A stretch of DNA of 53,583 nt, taken from positions 1 to 53,583 of the forward strand of contig CALDMO010000037.1 in the NCBI GenBank assembly GCA_937915375.1, in the 5' to 3' direction. The translations under genes were made by a program, and so were the position numbers. Below, one piece after another: positions 34,941 to 44,005 of the stretch. The notes under the pieces are model-generated. The model had not been told where the DNA came from and searched no databases. It saw only the letters and a program-made list of their open reading frames with translations. The first letter of the stretch is position 1; every line of letters begins with the position of its first letter. The DNA is from an uncultured Marvinbryantia sp. Its GTDB lineage: Bacteria; Bacillota; Clostridia; Lachnospirales; Lachnospiraceae.

Positions 34941-36395
34941 CTATCTGCCTCTCCATGTACATATTGAACCTAAAATCAGGATCGGGAAAATTTCCAGACG
35001 TCCGGCCAACATGTCCAGAATCAGAACCAGTTTCGACAGAACACTGTATCCGGAGAAATTACAGGTTGGTCCCACCGCCTCAAGACCAGGTCCGATATTA
35101 TTAAAGCATGCCATCACAGCGGAAAAATTAGTCGTCGTAGAAAATCCATCTATTGAAACAATCACAAAGCTGATCACCACAATCACCACATATGCCGCAA
35201 GATAGCCATTCGCATTCGCCAGAACTTTTTTATCAACCGCCTGTCCGTTACTGCGGATTACCTGTACCTTCTGCGGATGCATAACCTGGCTGATATTTCT
35301 GCGAAGTCCTTTCAGCAAAAGGAGCATACGGCCAACCTTCATGCCGCCTCCGGTACTGCCGGCGCTGGCGCCGACAATCATCAAACAAAGTAAAATCGCC
35401 TTGGAAAAACTCGGCCACAGATCGAAATCCGTCGTTGCAAATCCTGTCGTTGTCATAATACTGGATACCTGAAACGCCGCATGTCTGATTGTTTCTCCCA
35501 TCGAACCGTAAAATTCGCGCAGATTCAGCACAATCAGAACAACACTGCCGAGCGCGATTCCCACATAAGCACGCAGTTCTTCATCACGAAATACATTTTT
35601 AATATCTCCCAGCAGCAACAGGTAATAACAGCTGAAATTAATTCCAAATAAAAACATAAAAACCGTACATACATTCTGCAGGTAAGGGCTGTACCCGCCT
35701 ATGCTGTCATTTTTAATGCCGAAACCGCCGGTACCTGCCGTACCGAACGCGGTACAAATCGCATCAAACAGCGGCATTTTCCCAATCAGCAAAAAGAAAA
35801 TATTTAAAATTGTCAGCGCAATATAGAGTACATACAGAATCAGCGCCGTCTTTTTCATACGCGGAACCAGCTTCGCTACATTCGGTCCCGGACTCTCCGC
35901 CCTCAAAATATGCATCGTAAACCCACTGTTTCGTCCGCCCAGTGTCGATACCGCCAGCAAAAATACCAATACTCCCATGCCGCCCAGCCAATGGCTGAAA
36001 CTACGCCAGTACAAAATCCCGCGCGGCAGGCTTTCCACATCCGACAAAATAGAGGCTCCCGTTGTCGTAAAGCCTGATACAATTTCAAACAGCGCGTCTA
36101 CAAAATGCGGGATTTCCCGCGACAGATAAAACGGCAGACAGCCGAACAGACTTAAAACAATCCAGCTCAGCCCGACACACACCAGACCTTCCCTCGCGTA
36201 AAAACCTCTTTTTGTTTTTCGACAAACCAAATACATTCCGCCGGCGGTCACGGCAATTGCTCCGATCGTCACTAAAAATGCCAGCGCCGCATGTGTATCT
36301 CCGTCAAACAGGCAAATGAACAGCGCCGGTATCAGAAACACGCCTTCCAATCCCAGAATCTGCGCCATTACACGCCCAATCATTCTATAATTCAT
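34941..36395 (-). CDS. trkH: TrkH family potassium uptake protein
   Basis: This 484-aa K+ channel-like transporter has four M1-P-M2 repeats. The pore glycines are visible in GFTTTGASIL, GTAGTGGFG, TTTGFATTD and FNNIGPGL. It takes up K+ with gating by TrkA. GAGGAAAA precedes the ATG. It lies 15 nt after trkA in an operon, the usual arrangement in Firmicutes (KtrAB/TrkAH-like). Confidence 0.95.
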   Translation of the reverse strand: MNYRMIGRVMAQILGLEGVFLIPALFICLFDGDTHAALAFLVTIGAIAVTAGGMYLVCRKTKRGFYAREGLVCVGLSWIVLSLFGCLPFYLSREIPHFVDALFEIVSGFTTTGASILSDVESLPRGILYWRSFSHWLGGMGVLVFLLAVSTLGGRNSGFTMHILRAESPGPNVAKLVPRMKKTALILYVLYIALTILNIFFLLIGKMPLFDAICTAFGTAGTGGFGIKNDSIGGYSPYLQNVCTVFMFLFGINFSCYYLLLLGDIKNVFRDEELRAYVGIALGSVVLIVLNLREFYGSMGETIRHAAFQVSSIMTTTGFATTDFDLWPSFSKAILLCLMIVGASAGSTGGGMKVGRMLLLLKGLRRNISQVMHPQKVQVIRSNGQAVDKKVLANANGYLAAYVVIVVISFVIVSIDGFSTTTNFSAVMACFNNIGPGLEAVGPTCNFSGYSVLSKLVLILDMLAGRLEIFPILILGSICTWRGR

Positions 36396-36410
36396 GATTT
36401 TCCTCTTCCA

Positions 36411-37769
36411 CTACGCAAAAATATCGTTTAACTGATAAATTACTTCATCCCCACTCGATACAATAATCACAGTATCCCCTCTGCGGAATGAAGAATTTCC
36501 GTTCGGAATCTCTGTCAGCGGACCGTGTGTGATACAAGTTACCAGCACATTCGGCTTCAGCTCAATATCCCTAAGCGGAATCCCACAGTTTTTCGTGGTA
36601 TGATCTACCTCAAACTCAATCGCTTCCAACTTGCCTTCCACAATCCAGTGTACTGACAGCGCCGCCCCGTTCTGCTCCTTCATCCCGCGCACAAACCGCA
36701 CAATCGACTCCGTGCACAATTCTTTCGGACAGACAATACTCCCCAAGGATAAACTGTCGCGGATGTCACTGTTTTCCATATGACCGACCTTTGTGATTAC
36801 CTGCGGAACCCCACAGCTCTTGCCATACAAAGAGATGATCATATTCAATTCATCCAGTCCGGTCATTGTCACCAGAGCGTCGCAGTTCGCAATGCCCTCG
36901 CTCTCCAACAGATACTGGCTGCTGCCATCCCCATGAATGACATCAACAGCCGGCAGCAGTTCCGCCAATACCTCACACCGCTCCTTATCCTGCTCGATCA
37001 GCTGGATATTAATGCCGCTGCGCTGCAGACGCTGCGCCAGATAAACACTGACACGACCGCCGCCGCAGAGGATCACACGTTTAGCCCGGTGCGTGATAAT
37101 TCCAAGATTTTTAAGCAGCTTGGAAAGATTGTTTACCGGAGCCGTAACAAAAATACGGTCGCCTCGCTGCAGAATGAAGTTTCCATCCGGTGCGATCACC
37201 TGCCCCTTTCTCTGAACGGCGCAAACCAGTACCTGACATTTCACAATACCGTCCAGATCACTGAGCGCAATATTCTGCAGTTTACTTTCCTCATCCACCA
37301 TCAATTCCACAATCTCCACACGACCTTTAGCAAACGTATCTCGTTTTAAAAAGCCCGGATAGCGCAGCAGACGCTCAATCTCAAGCGCCGCCTGTTTTTC
37401 CGGATTTACAACCATGGAAAGCGCAAATATATCCCGCATTTCATAAATTTGATCGGTATACTCCGGATTACGTATTCTCGCAATCGTATGTAAATTCGGA
37501 TTGAGATTGTGCGCCGTCATACAGCACAGCAAATTAATCTCATCCGCACTCGTTGCCGCAATCAGCAGATCGGCATTTTTCACGCCTGCCTGCAGCTGCA
37601 CCGCCTTAGAAACACAATTGCCATGCACCGCCATTACATCGTAACGCTCCACACTCAAATCCAGTACCTTTGCATTCGAATCAATCAGAGTGATATCTTC
37701 GCCTTCCAATGAAAGCTGACGTGCCAGGGTAGACCCAACTTTTCCATCACCCGCAATTAATATCTTCAC
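36411..37769 (-). CDS. trkA: Trk system potassium transport regulator TrkA
   Basis: This 452-aa cytosolic protein has two RCK units. Each has an NAD(H)-binding Rossmann motif (ILIAGDGKVGSTLA at the N-terminus and VILCGGGRVSVYLA near residue 230) and a TrkA_C ligand domain. It gates TrkH in response to nucleotides. The start codon is GTG at 37769, with GGAGG 8 nt upstream. A promoter candidate lies 46 nt upstream. Confidence 0.95.
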   Translation of the reverse strand: MKILIAGDGKVGSTLARQLSLEGEDITLIDSNAKVLDLSVERYDVMAVHGNCVSKAVQLQAGVKNADLLIAATSADEINLLCCMTAHNLNPNLHTIARIRNPEYTDQIYEMRDIFALSMVVNPEKQAALEIERLLRYPGFLKRDTFAKGRVEIVELMVDEESKLQNIALSDLDGIVKCQVLVCAVQRKGQVIAPDGNFILQRGDRIFVTAPVNNLSKLLKNLGIITHRAKRVILCGGGRVSVYLAQRLQRSGINIQLIEQDKERCEVLAELLPAVDVIHGDGSSQYLLESEGIANCDALVTMTGLDELNMIISLYGKSCGVPQVITKVGHMENSDIRDSLSLGSIVCPKELCTESIVRFVRGMKEQNGAALSVHWIVEGKLEAIEFEVDHTTKNCGIPLRDIELKPNVLVTCITHGPLTEIPNGNSSFRRGDTVIIVSSGDEVIYQLNDIFA

Positions 37770-37815
37770 AAAATTTATCCTCCGTCTTTACACATTCTTT
37801 ATCTACATTATTCTT

Positions 37816-37843
37816 ATTGTATCAGAAATTGTCAGAATAACAA
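37816..37843 (-). promoter_or_regulatory. Candidate promoter of trkA-trkH
   Basis: TTGTTA (37843-37838), 16-nt spacer, TACAAT (37821-37816) on the - strand. Confidence 0.55.
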
Positions 37844-37850
37844 CCGTAAT

Positions 37851-38711
37851 TTAATAATTTAATTCAGACTCATGCTTTTTAAAAAATTCATAATATTCCC
37901 GCACATTTGCAAGCTCTGTCCACCGTTTTACGTCAACCGGATCCTCATCCATATCGTAAATTTTCGCACCGCGCATCGACAAAAGAAACGGTGAATGCGT
38001 AGCAATAATAAACTGACACCCAAAAAACCGTACCGAATCCTCCAAAAAACGCAGAAGCTCCTGCTGCTTTTCCGGAGACAAACTATTTTCCGGCTCGTCC
38101 AGCAGGTACAGTCCGTTTTCCTTTATTTTCTCCGCAAAATATAAAAACGCGCTCTCACCGTTGGAATGCTCGCGAACATTGTCCATTAAACGGTTGCGGA
38201 CATACTTTGACTGCGTTTTACTGCGCGCCATATTCACTTTTTTCAGCTGCTCATAGTCATCCAGCGAACGCATCTGAAATTTAGAATATTTCGCATCCAA
38301 ATACTCCTGAAATAATTCCTCGCGCTTCTCATCAATCCCATCATTGATCGCCCGCAGATTTAACATAAAATCGAACACATCATCACTGGTGATGATCCGG
38401 CTGTTTTGCGGAATCTTCTGCCGCACCTCAAACAAACACATTTTTGTATAATCCTCAAAAAAGTTAGAACGATTATAGCGCGTATCACGCTCCAGCCGGA
38501 GTTTTTCAGCGATTACATTCAAAGCTGTCGTCTTTCCTGAACCATTTCCGCCATAAAGAATCGTCACCGCTTCAAAATCAATCACCCGTAACTGATGCTC
38601 CGAAACGATCCGAAACGGATAAAAGCTGTCATAACAAGTCCGCCTTAGGCTCATAAGAAAATCATCTTCCTGCTCTCGATGCGGAAATGTAAACTGTGAT
38701 AAATAAAGCAT
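37851..38711 (-). CDS. AAA family ATPase (ABC/SMC-like, single gene)
   Basis: This 286-aa protein has Walker A GGNGSGKTT, a signature-like SNGESAF, Walker B LYLLDEPENSLSP and a switch His in IATHSPFLL. It belongs to the ABC-ATPase/OLD-like AAA_15/21 group. No nuclease or partner gene is adjacent, so it is not obviously a defence system; the neighbour is a GNAT acetyltransferase 12 nt upstream. AGGAGAG precedes the ATG. Function unknown. Confidence 0.85.
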   Translation of the reverse strand: MLYLSQFTFPHREQEDDFLMSLRRTCYDSFYPFRIVSEHQLRVIDFEAVTILYGGNGSGKTTALNVIAEKLRLERDTRYNRSNFFEDYTKMCLFEVRQKIPQNSRIITSDDVFDFMLNLRAINDGIDEKREELFQEYLDAKYSKFQMRSLDDYEQLKKVNMARSKTQSKYVRNRLMDNVREHSNGESAFLYFAEKIKENGLYLLDEPENSLSPEKQQELLRFLEDSVRFFGCQFIIATHSPFLLSMRGAKIYDMDEDPVDVKRWTELANVREYYEFFKKHESELNY

Positions 38712-38723
38712 CCTTCTCTCCTG

Positions 38724-39305
38724 TCAGTCTCTGTCACTTAGCTGTGAAAACGACTGTACCGGCAGCTGCTCATTTGTATGCGCACCGATCAGTTTTTCCA
38801 TCCACACCATATCATACCAACGGTTGAATTTATAACCAGACTTATGAAATTTTCCCACCATCTGATATCCCAGCTTTTCATGGAAATAAATACTTGCCAT
38901 CGTCAGACGTTCATCCTCTGTTTCCGGCCAGGCAATACAGGCATTCATGTTTAATACACCCTGTTTTTTCAATAATTCTTCCAGCCTCAAGTAGAGTTTT
39001 CTGCCGATTCCGCACTGTCTGCAGTCCCTGCTGATATATATCGTCGTCTCCACCGACCAGTCGTATGCCGCCCGTTCTTTAAACGGCGCCGCATAGGCGT
39101 AGCCGACAATCTTTCCCTCACATTCCGCTGCCAAATACGGATATTTCTGCAATATTTTTTCTATTCGTTTGGAAAATTCTTCCACAGTCGGAACTTCATA
39201 TTCAAAAGAAATCGCCGTATCCGTCACATATGGTCTGTAAATTTCCAGTAATTCAGCTGCATCCGCTATATCTGCAATGCGAATGGTACATTTCTTCTCT
39301 GTCAT
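38724..39305 (-). CDS. GNAT family N-acetyltransferase
   Basis: This 193-aa acetyl-CoA-dependent acetyltransferase has the PAT/bar-like N-terminus (IRIADIADAAELLEIYRPY, ISFEYEVP) and acetyl-CoA loop (CRQCGIGRKLY). The end has FHEKLGYQMVGKFHKSGYKF, typical of phosphinothricin-acetyltransferase-like members. The start at 39305 has AGGAGGAAAGG upstream; the longer TTG frame begins inside that site. It is transcribed with the downstream ATPase. Confidence 0.88.
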   Translation of the reverse strand: MTEKKCTIRIADIADAAELLEIYRPYVTDTAISFEYEVPTVEEFSKRIEKILQKYPYLAAECEGKIVGYAYAAPFKERAAYDWSVETTIYISRDCRQCGIGRKLYLRLEELLKKQGVLNMNACIAWPETEDERLTMASIYFHEKLGYQMVGKFHKSGYKFNRWYDMVWMEKLIGAHTNEQLPVQSFSQLSDRD

Positions 39306-39465
39306 AAACGTACTGCCTTTCCTCCTCAAATACCGCTCAAATTATTTGTCTATTATTAAGATAGCACGAACCCTGTTGCCTGTCCACATCGATTGCATTC
39401 TCAAACCGATATTTTCCAAAAACAAGTTTACAATTCCACTGTTCACTGTCACGTATAGCAAAATA

Positions 39466-39524
39466 TAAAACAGGCTCCTTCTTCAGACAAACAGCTTTCA
39501 CTGTCTGCCCAAAGAGAAGCCTGT
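39466..39524 (-). terminator. Intrinsic terminator after the AGE-family gene
   Basis: On the - strand ACAGGCTT...AGCCTGT with an inner CAGACA/TGTCTG stem, followed by TTTTAT, 30 nt after the stop. Confidence 0.7.
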
Positions 39525-39555
39525 CTGATCCTTTCTCTTTTCAATCCGATGCTAT

Positions 39556-40803
39556 TTAAATCGTCATGTTGTTTTTCACTGCCGGAGCAATAGAAACGCT
39601 CGCATTATGATACGGGATCAATGTTGCCTGAAGCGCATGATAAATATCCGATTTGCCCGGCCATACCGTTCCGATCACTTCATTTTTTTCATCCATCTGA
39701 TGGAACCAGGAGCCGTTCACTTTATCGAGCACCTTATCATCCAGATAGGTTAAGAACATTGCGAAATCATCCGCATATTTCTGTTTGCCAGTCACATGAT
39801 ACAGCACTGCGGAAGTATTGATTGCTTCTGCCAGTGTCCAGTGCATTCTGTCATGCACAACCGGTTTGCCCTCCCAATCTGTCGTATATACAATACCAGG
39901 AGCGCCATCTGCGTTCCATGCGTCCGCAATCGCTCTGTTGAAGAGATTTTCTGCTGCCTCAATATATTTCTCCGCGCCTTTTTTATCATCCTTATAAGTA
40001 GAAAGCGCCCACTGTGTAATCAGTCTTGCCCACTCAATACCATGTCCCGGCGTTGCACCGTACGGTTTAAACTGATCAGCCGGACGTTCTTTGTTACATT
40101 CCAGATCTGCCACCCAATCTTTTGAAAAGTGCTCCGGAATTCTCCATTTATTGTCTGATGCCCAGCCAAGCACATGATCTACGATACGTCCTGCTCTCAC
40201 ACGATATTTGCCATCGCCTGTCACATCGGCCGCTGCCAAAAACGCTTCTACGGTATGCATGTTTGCATTAATGCCGCGATAATCATCCAGTACCGTAAAC
40301 TCTGTATTCCAGGTATCGCAGGAAAGGCCTTCTTCTTCATTCCAAAAACGCAGATCATAAAGCGCCAGCGCCTCGTCAAGCAGTTCCTGCGCGCCTTCTA
40401 CTCCTGCCAGGACTGCGGAAGAAGCCGCCAGAATCACAAACGCATGCGCATAACACTGTTTGTTCGGTACAATCTCATTATCTGCAGTTAATCCTGCATA
40501 CCAGCCGCCGTTTTCTTTATCGTGCAGCTCACCTTTTAAACCTTTAATCGCTGCTTCTGCCAGTTCTTTGCTGCCTTCATGTCCTAAAAAGCTGCCAATG
40601 CTGTATACATGCGCCATACGGCAGGTGATCCAGGTCTCGCGGTTGCGTTCTTTCCACGGTGTACCGTCATCTCCCAGATAATAAGAAGCGCCGCCCGGTG
40701 ACGGGAACTGATGTCCGAATTTTAATAAATCTTCACACAGCTCCTGCAGATATTTTCTGTTTTCTTCTGTGTCAATCACATATTTTTTATTTACTTCTGC
40801 CAT
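39556..40803 (-). CDS. AGE family sugar epimerase/isomerase (YihS-like)
   Basis: This 415-aa (alpha/alpha)6-barrel enzyme of the N-acylglucosamine 2-epimerase superfamily is closest in pattern to YihS-type aldose-ketose isomerases. Shared blocks are TWITCRMAHVYS, GGWYAGL, CYAHAF, YRGINANMHTVEA, PGHGIEWARL and VWPGKSDIYHAL, which carry the catalytic histidines. Candidate substrates are mannose, sulfoquinovose or cello-oligosaccharides. AAAGGAG lies upstream. It is a single gene with a clear promoter and terminator, with no sugar-transport operon beside it. Confidence 0.9.
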   Translation of the reverse strand: MAEVNKKYVIDTEENRKYLQELCEDLLKFGHQFPSPGGASYYLGDDGTPWKERNRETWITCRMAHVYSIGSFLGHEGSKELAEAAIKGLKGELHDKENGGWYAGLTADNEIVPNKQCYAHAFVILAASSAVLAGVEGAQELLDEALALYDLRFWNEEEGLSCDTWNTEFTVLDDYRGINANMHTVEAFLAAADVTGDGKYRVRAGRIVDHVLGWASDNKWRIPEHFSKDWVADLECNKERPADQFKPYGATPGHGIEWARLITQWALSTYKDDKKGAEKYIEAAENLFNRAIADAWNADGAPGIVYTTDWEGKPVVHDRMHWTLAEAINTSAVLYHVTGKQKYADDFAMFLTYLDDKVLDKVNGSWFHQMDEKNEVIGTVWPGKSDIYHALQATLIPYHNASVSIAPAVKNNMTI

Positions 40804-40907
40804 ATTTTTACTCCTTTGTTGATCATTTTCTTTTTGAATAAACAGACGCCAAATGGATTTTCCGGCTTTATATTCTCACAGCCGTGTTCCGTTTCGGTCA
40901 CTTTTAT

Positions 40908-40936
40908 CATTATAATAAATCTTTCCAAAACCCTCA
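40908..40936 (-). promoter_or_regulatory. Promoter of the AGE-family gene
   Basis: TTGAGG (40936-40931), 17-nt spacer, TATAAT (40913-40908) on the - strand, about 105 nt upstream of the start codon. Confidence 0.65.
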
Positions 40937-40952
40937 AACGTTTTTCTGAAAT

Positions 40953-42287
40953 TTAAATAGTCTGATGCCGCCATTTTCCTTTCAAATAACGGACGGCAAA
41001 GCAGATTGCCCGAAACAGCCAGTCAATCGTCATTGCTACCCAGATTCCAAAAACACCCATTTCCAGATATTGACCAAGAACATAACTAAACGCAATGCGG
41101 AATACCCACATAGAGAAAATCGATACATACATCGTATATTTTACGTCATTTGCCGCACGCAGCATATTCGGCAGGGTAAATGCCAGCGGCCAAATAAACA
41201 TCGCGCAGATTCCGTGATAGGTTAGAATGTTGGTCGTCATTTCCGCGGTAATATCTGACAAGTTGTAAATCCGCATGATCAGCGGAAGCATAAAAATCAC
41301 CGACAGATTGCTTACCACCATCGCTGCATACACAATTTTATGCAGCTTTTTCGTGTAATACTTTACCTGATCGTATTCCCCCGCGCCTACGCACTGAGAA
41401 ACTACCGTCAGTACAGCAAATCCGATTGCTACTCCCGGCAGGATCTGAAATGTCGCAATCGTACCGGAAACCGCATTCGCAGCAATAGAAGCCGTTCCAA
41501 ACGTAGAAACCAGACTGAGAACCAGGATTTTTCCCAACTGGAACATACTGTTTTCCAGTCCGTTCGGAATTCCAATATGAAGAATTTTTTTCACTAGATG
41601 ATGATCAAACTTCCATTCAAATTTCTTTGACAAATGTACAATCTGATCCTGTCTGCGAAGCAAAACAATCATAATCACCGCAGCCAAAATTCTGGAAAAC
41701 AAGGTCGGAATCGCCGCGCCGACAACTCCCATCTTCATACCGTAAATCAAAATGGCATTTCCTGCCACATTTACAAGATTCATCAGCAAAGAGGTTTCCA
41801 TAGAAATTTTAGAATTGCCAACTGCTCTGAAAACCGCCGCTCCGCCATTATACAATGCTAAAAACGGAATCGATGCGGAAACGATCAGTAAGTAATTTTT
41901 TGCATTGGACATAACGTCCTCATCAATTTTTCCGAACACAGTATGTAAGATCCAACTGTGGCACAGATAAACTCCCGCCGTAATCACAAGCGCCAGTACC
42001 AGATTGACAAGCACCACCTGGTCTGTTGCCTTATTCGCGCGCTCCCTGCGATTTTGCCCGATATAATGTCCGACAACTACCGCGCCGCCGGTTGCAACTG
42101 CCGCAAACACATTAATCAGAAGGATCATCACATTATCCACCAGCGACACGCCCGACACAGCCGCTTCCCCCACGCTTGCAACCATTACGGAATCTGCCAT
42201 GCCCACCAAAACTGCCAGAATTTGTTCAATCACCAACGGAATAATAAGTTGTACCAATTGTTTATTTGTAAAGCGTAACTCTTTCAT
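40953..42287 (-). CDS. MATE family efflux transporter
   Basis: This 444-aa third MATE protein of the window has about 12 helices. The start of TM1 reads LIIPLVIEQILAVLVGMADSVM, and the second half repeats the pattern. The start at 42287 has GAGGGAAG upstream and overlaps the stop of the preceding DNA glycosylase gene as ATGA, so the two are translationally coupled. An upstream in-frame start lacks a ribosome site. The substrate is unknown. Confidence 0.92.
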   Translation of the reverse strand: MKELRFTNKQLVQLIIPLVIEQILAVLVGMADSVMVASVGEAAVSGVSLVDNVMILLINVFAAVATGGAVVVGHYIGQNRRERANKATDQVVLVNLVLALVITAGVYLCHSWILHTVFGKIDEDVMSNAKNYLLIVSASIPFLALYNGGAAVFRAVGNSKISMETSLLMNLVNVAGNAILIYGMKMGVVGAAIPTLFSRILAAVIMIVLLRRQDQIVHLSKKFEWKFDHHLVKKILHIGIPNGLENSMFQLGKILVLSLVSTFGTASIAANAVSGTIATFQILPGVAIGFAVLTVVSQCVGAGEYDQVKYYTKKLHKIVYAAMVVSNLSVIFMLPLIMRIYNLSDITAEMTTNILTYHGICAMFIWPLAFTLPNMLRAANDVKYTMYVSIFSMWVFRIAFSYVLGQYLEMGVFGIWVAMTIDWLFRAICFAVRYLKGKWRHQTI

Positions 42288-42799
42288 ACTCTTCCCTCTT
42301 CCACTGCACCGCGCACCACACGCCAACTCTCCAGCAGACGTTCCATCTGAAACGCCGCATTTGCCGGACTGGTGGACGGCAGCTTTATAATCTCTCGTTT
42401 TATCTGAGGATAAGAATGCTTCTTATATAAATCATATGCCTTGCCGCCGTTCGCAAAAATCTGTCGGATCGGCGCCTTTAAAAGTACCTGTTCCAGATCG
42501 CACGGCACCACATTACGGATAGAGCTATCGCTGGAGCCGATAATATCACAGCTTGCGATCACATCCCATATAGCAATATGATTTCTCAGTAAAAATGCTT
42601 TTTTCTCCGCCACCTGATCAGGAACCTCTTCCTCAAAAAGTCCTGCCAGCACTTTCCAGAAACGATTCTGCGGATGACCGTAATAAAACTGATTTTCCCG
42701 TGATTTTACGGATGGAAATGTGCCAAGTATCAAAACACGCGACTGCTGATCGAACACCGGCGCAAACGTATGGGAAACATGCTGATATTTTCCGTCCAT
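42284..42799 (-). CDS. DNA-deoxyinosine glycosylase (UDG family 6/HDG)
   Basis: This 171-aa uracil-DNA-glycosylase-fold protein of family 6 (hypoxanthine-DNA glycosylase) removes deaminated adenine (hypoxanthine) from DNA. The N-terminal motif ILGTFPSVKSRENQFYYGHP and the C-terminal LPSTSPAN are the family's two active-site motifs. GAGGAGA lies upstream. It is fused in an operon to a MATE gene with an ATGA overlap. Confidence 0.87.
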   Translation of the reverse strand: MDGKYQHVSHTFAPVFDQQSRVLILGTFPSVKSRENQFYYGHPQNRFWKVLAGLFEEEVPDQVAEKKAFLLRNHIAIWDVIASCDIIGSSDSSIRNVVPCDLEQVLLKAPIRQIFANGGKAYDLYKKHSYPQIKREIIKLPSTSPANAAFQMERLLESWRVVRGAVEEGRV

Positions 42800-42817
42800 T
42801 TTCTCCTCTTTTCTGCG

Positions 42818-43948
42818 CTACCTTCCACGATAACCGCACAACAGCTTCAGCGCAATCATCTGCCCGGTCTCCATACTCTTTTTCTCCACCCATTCCTGCC
42901 TGGTATGTGTGCCGCCTCCAAGAGCCGTTCCGATCGTAACAGCGGCAACACCGTTGGAAAGCGGAATATTACAGTTTGTAGAACCAGGTTCAAACCGAAC
43001 TTCACCTTTATAATATCTCTGAATCGCCCGCAGACATCGCTGCTCCAAATCTTTTTGCGCCGACTCGTCTATTTCTCCATTGCCCGGACGGATGCCGAGT
43101 TCTTCAACCTCTACATTCACGCCTTCGGCACGGTGTTTTTCCAGCACAGATTCAAAAAACTGCTCCATCTTTTTCAGTTCCTGTGCCGATTCACTGCGAA
43201 ATTCATAAAGAATAGAAGCTTCCTGCGCAATCGTATTGACCGAAGTGCCACCGCTGATCTCTCCGACATTAAACGTTACCTTCGGACTCTGCGGAATCTC
43301 CGCCCGATACAGATCCAAAAGCATCCCGGCAAGCTGTATAATAGCATTTTCACCGCCAAAGTCCTTGTAAGAATGTCCGCCCGCTGTTCGTACTGTCACA
43401 CGATATCGCTGCGAACCAACTGCCCGGTTATAAATGGTATCATAATTTAAATCAAACGAAATCCACTCTCGAATCCGATCTCGATAATCCTCCCAAATCT
43501 GACGGCTTCCCTTTAAATTGCCAAGCCCTTCCTCGCCCGTGTCAGCGACAAACAACAATCCGCACTTTAGCTCCTGCTGGCTCTCCAACAAAAACTTAAT
43601 GCACATCAGCATATTTACCAGATTCGCAGTATCATCCCGCACACCCGGACCGGTCATACGATCTTCTTCCTCTGTCACCGTAAGCAGATTCATATCAGGG
43701 CATACAACATCCATGTGTGCCATGATCACGGCAATCGGACCATCTCCTCCGCACTGATATGGGAAAACCACATTTCCAGCATCATCTCTGTATACGCCGG
43801 CAGCTCCCTGCTTCTTGAGCCAATCCACCACAAACTTTGCCCGTTTTTCTTCCTGTCCGGAAGGCGCTGGAATCGCCGCCAGTTCTTTTAAAAGTTCCAG
43901 AGTTTCCGGATGATGCTTCTTCACAAACCAGAAAATCATTTCTTCCAT
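42818..43948 (-). CDS. M20 family metallopeptidase
   Basis: This 376-aa zinc peptidase of the M20 clan (PepT/DapE-like) has metal ligands in MAHMDVV (His), GVRDDTANL (bridging Asp), DTGEEGLGN (catalytic Glu plus Glu ligand) and the C-terminal GGTHTRQEW (His). Members are aminoacylases, di- or tripeptidases. The upstream site is GAGGAAAGG about 11 nt away. It lies 18 nt upstream of the DNA glycosylase gene in the same direction. Confidence 0.9.
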   Translation of the reverse strand: MEEMIFWFVKKHHPETLELLKELAAIPAPSGQEEKRAKFVVDWLKKQGAAGVYRDDAGNVVFPYQCGGDGPIAVIMAHMDVVCPDMNLLTVTEEEDRMTGPGVRDDTANLVNMLMCIKFLLESQQELKCGLLFVADTGEEGLGNLKGSRQIWEDYRDRIREWISFDLNYDTIYNRAVGSQRYRVTVRTAGGHSYKDFGGENAIIQLAGMLLDLYRAEIPQSPKVTFNVGEISGGTSVNTIAQEASILYEFRSESAQELKKMEQFFESVLEKHRAEGVNVEVEELGIRPGNGEIDESAQKDLEQRCLRAIQRYYKGEVRFEPGSTNCNIPLSNGVAAVTIGTALGGGTHTRQEWVEKKSMETGQMIALKLLCGYRGR

Positions 43949-44005
43949 ATGAGATACTGCCTTTCCTCTTTCGATACTTTTAGTATAATCCTATTTTCGG
44001 CAATT

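Noticed and set aside
37851..39305. ATPase plus GNAT pair as a defence or toxin-antitoxin system
   Set aside because: There is no nuclease or HTH antitoxin partner, and the acetyltransferase looks like the phosphinothricin type rather than a TacT-type toxin.
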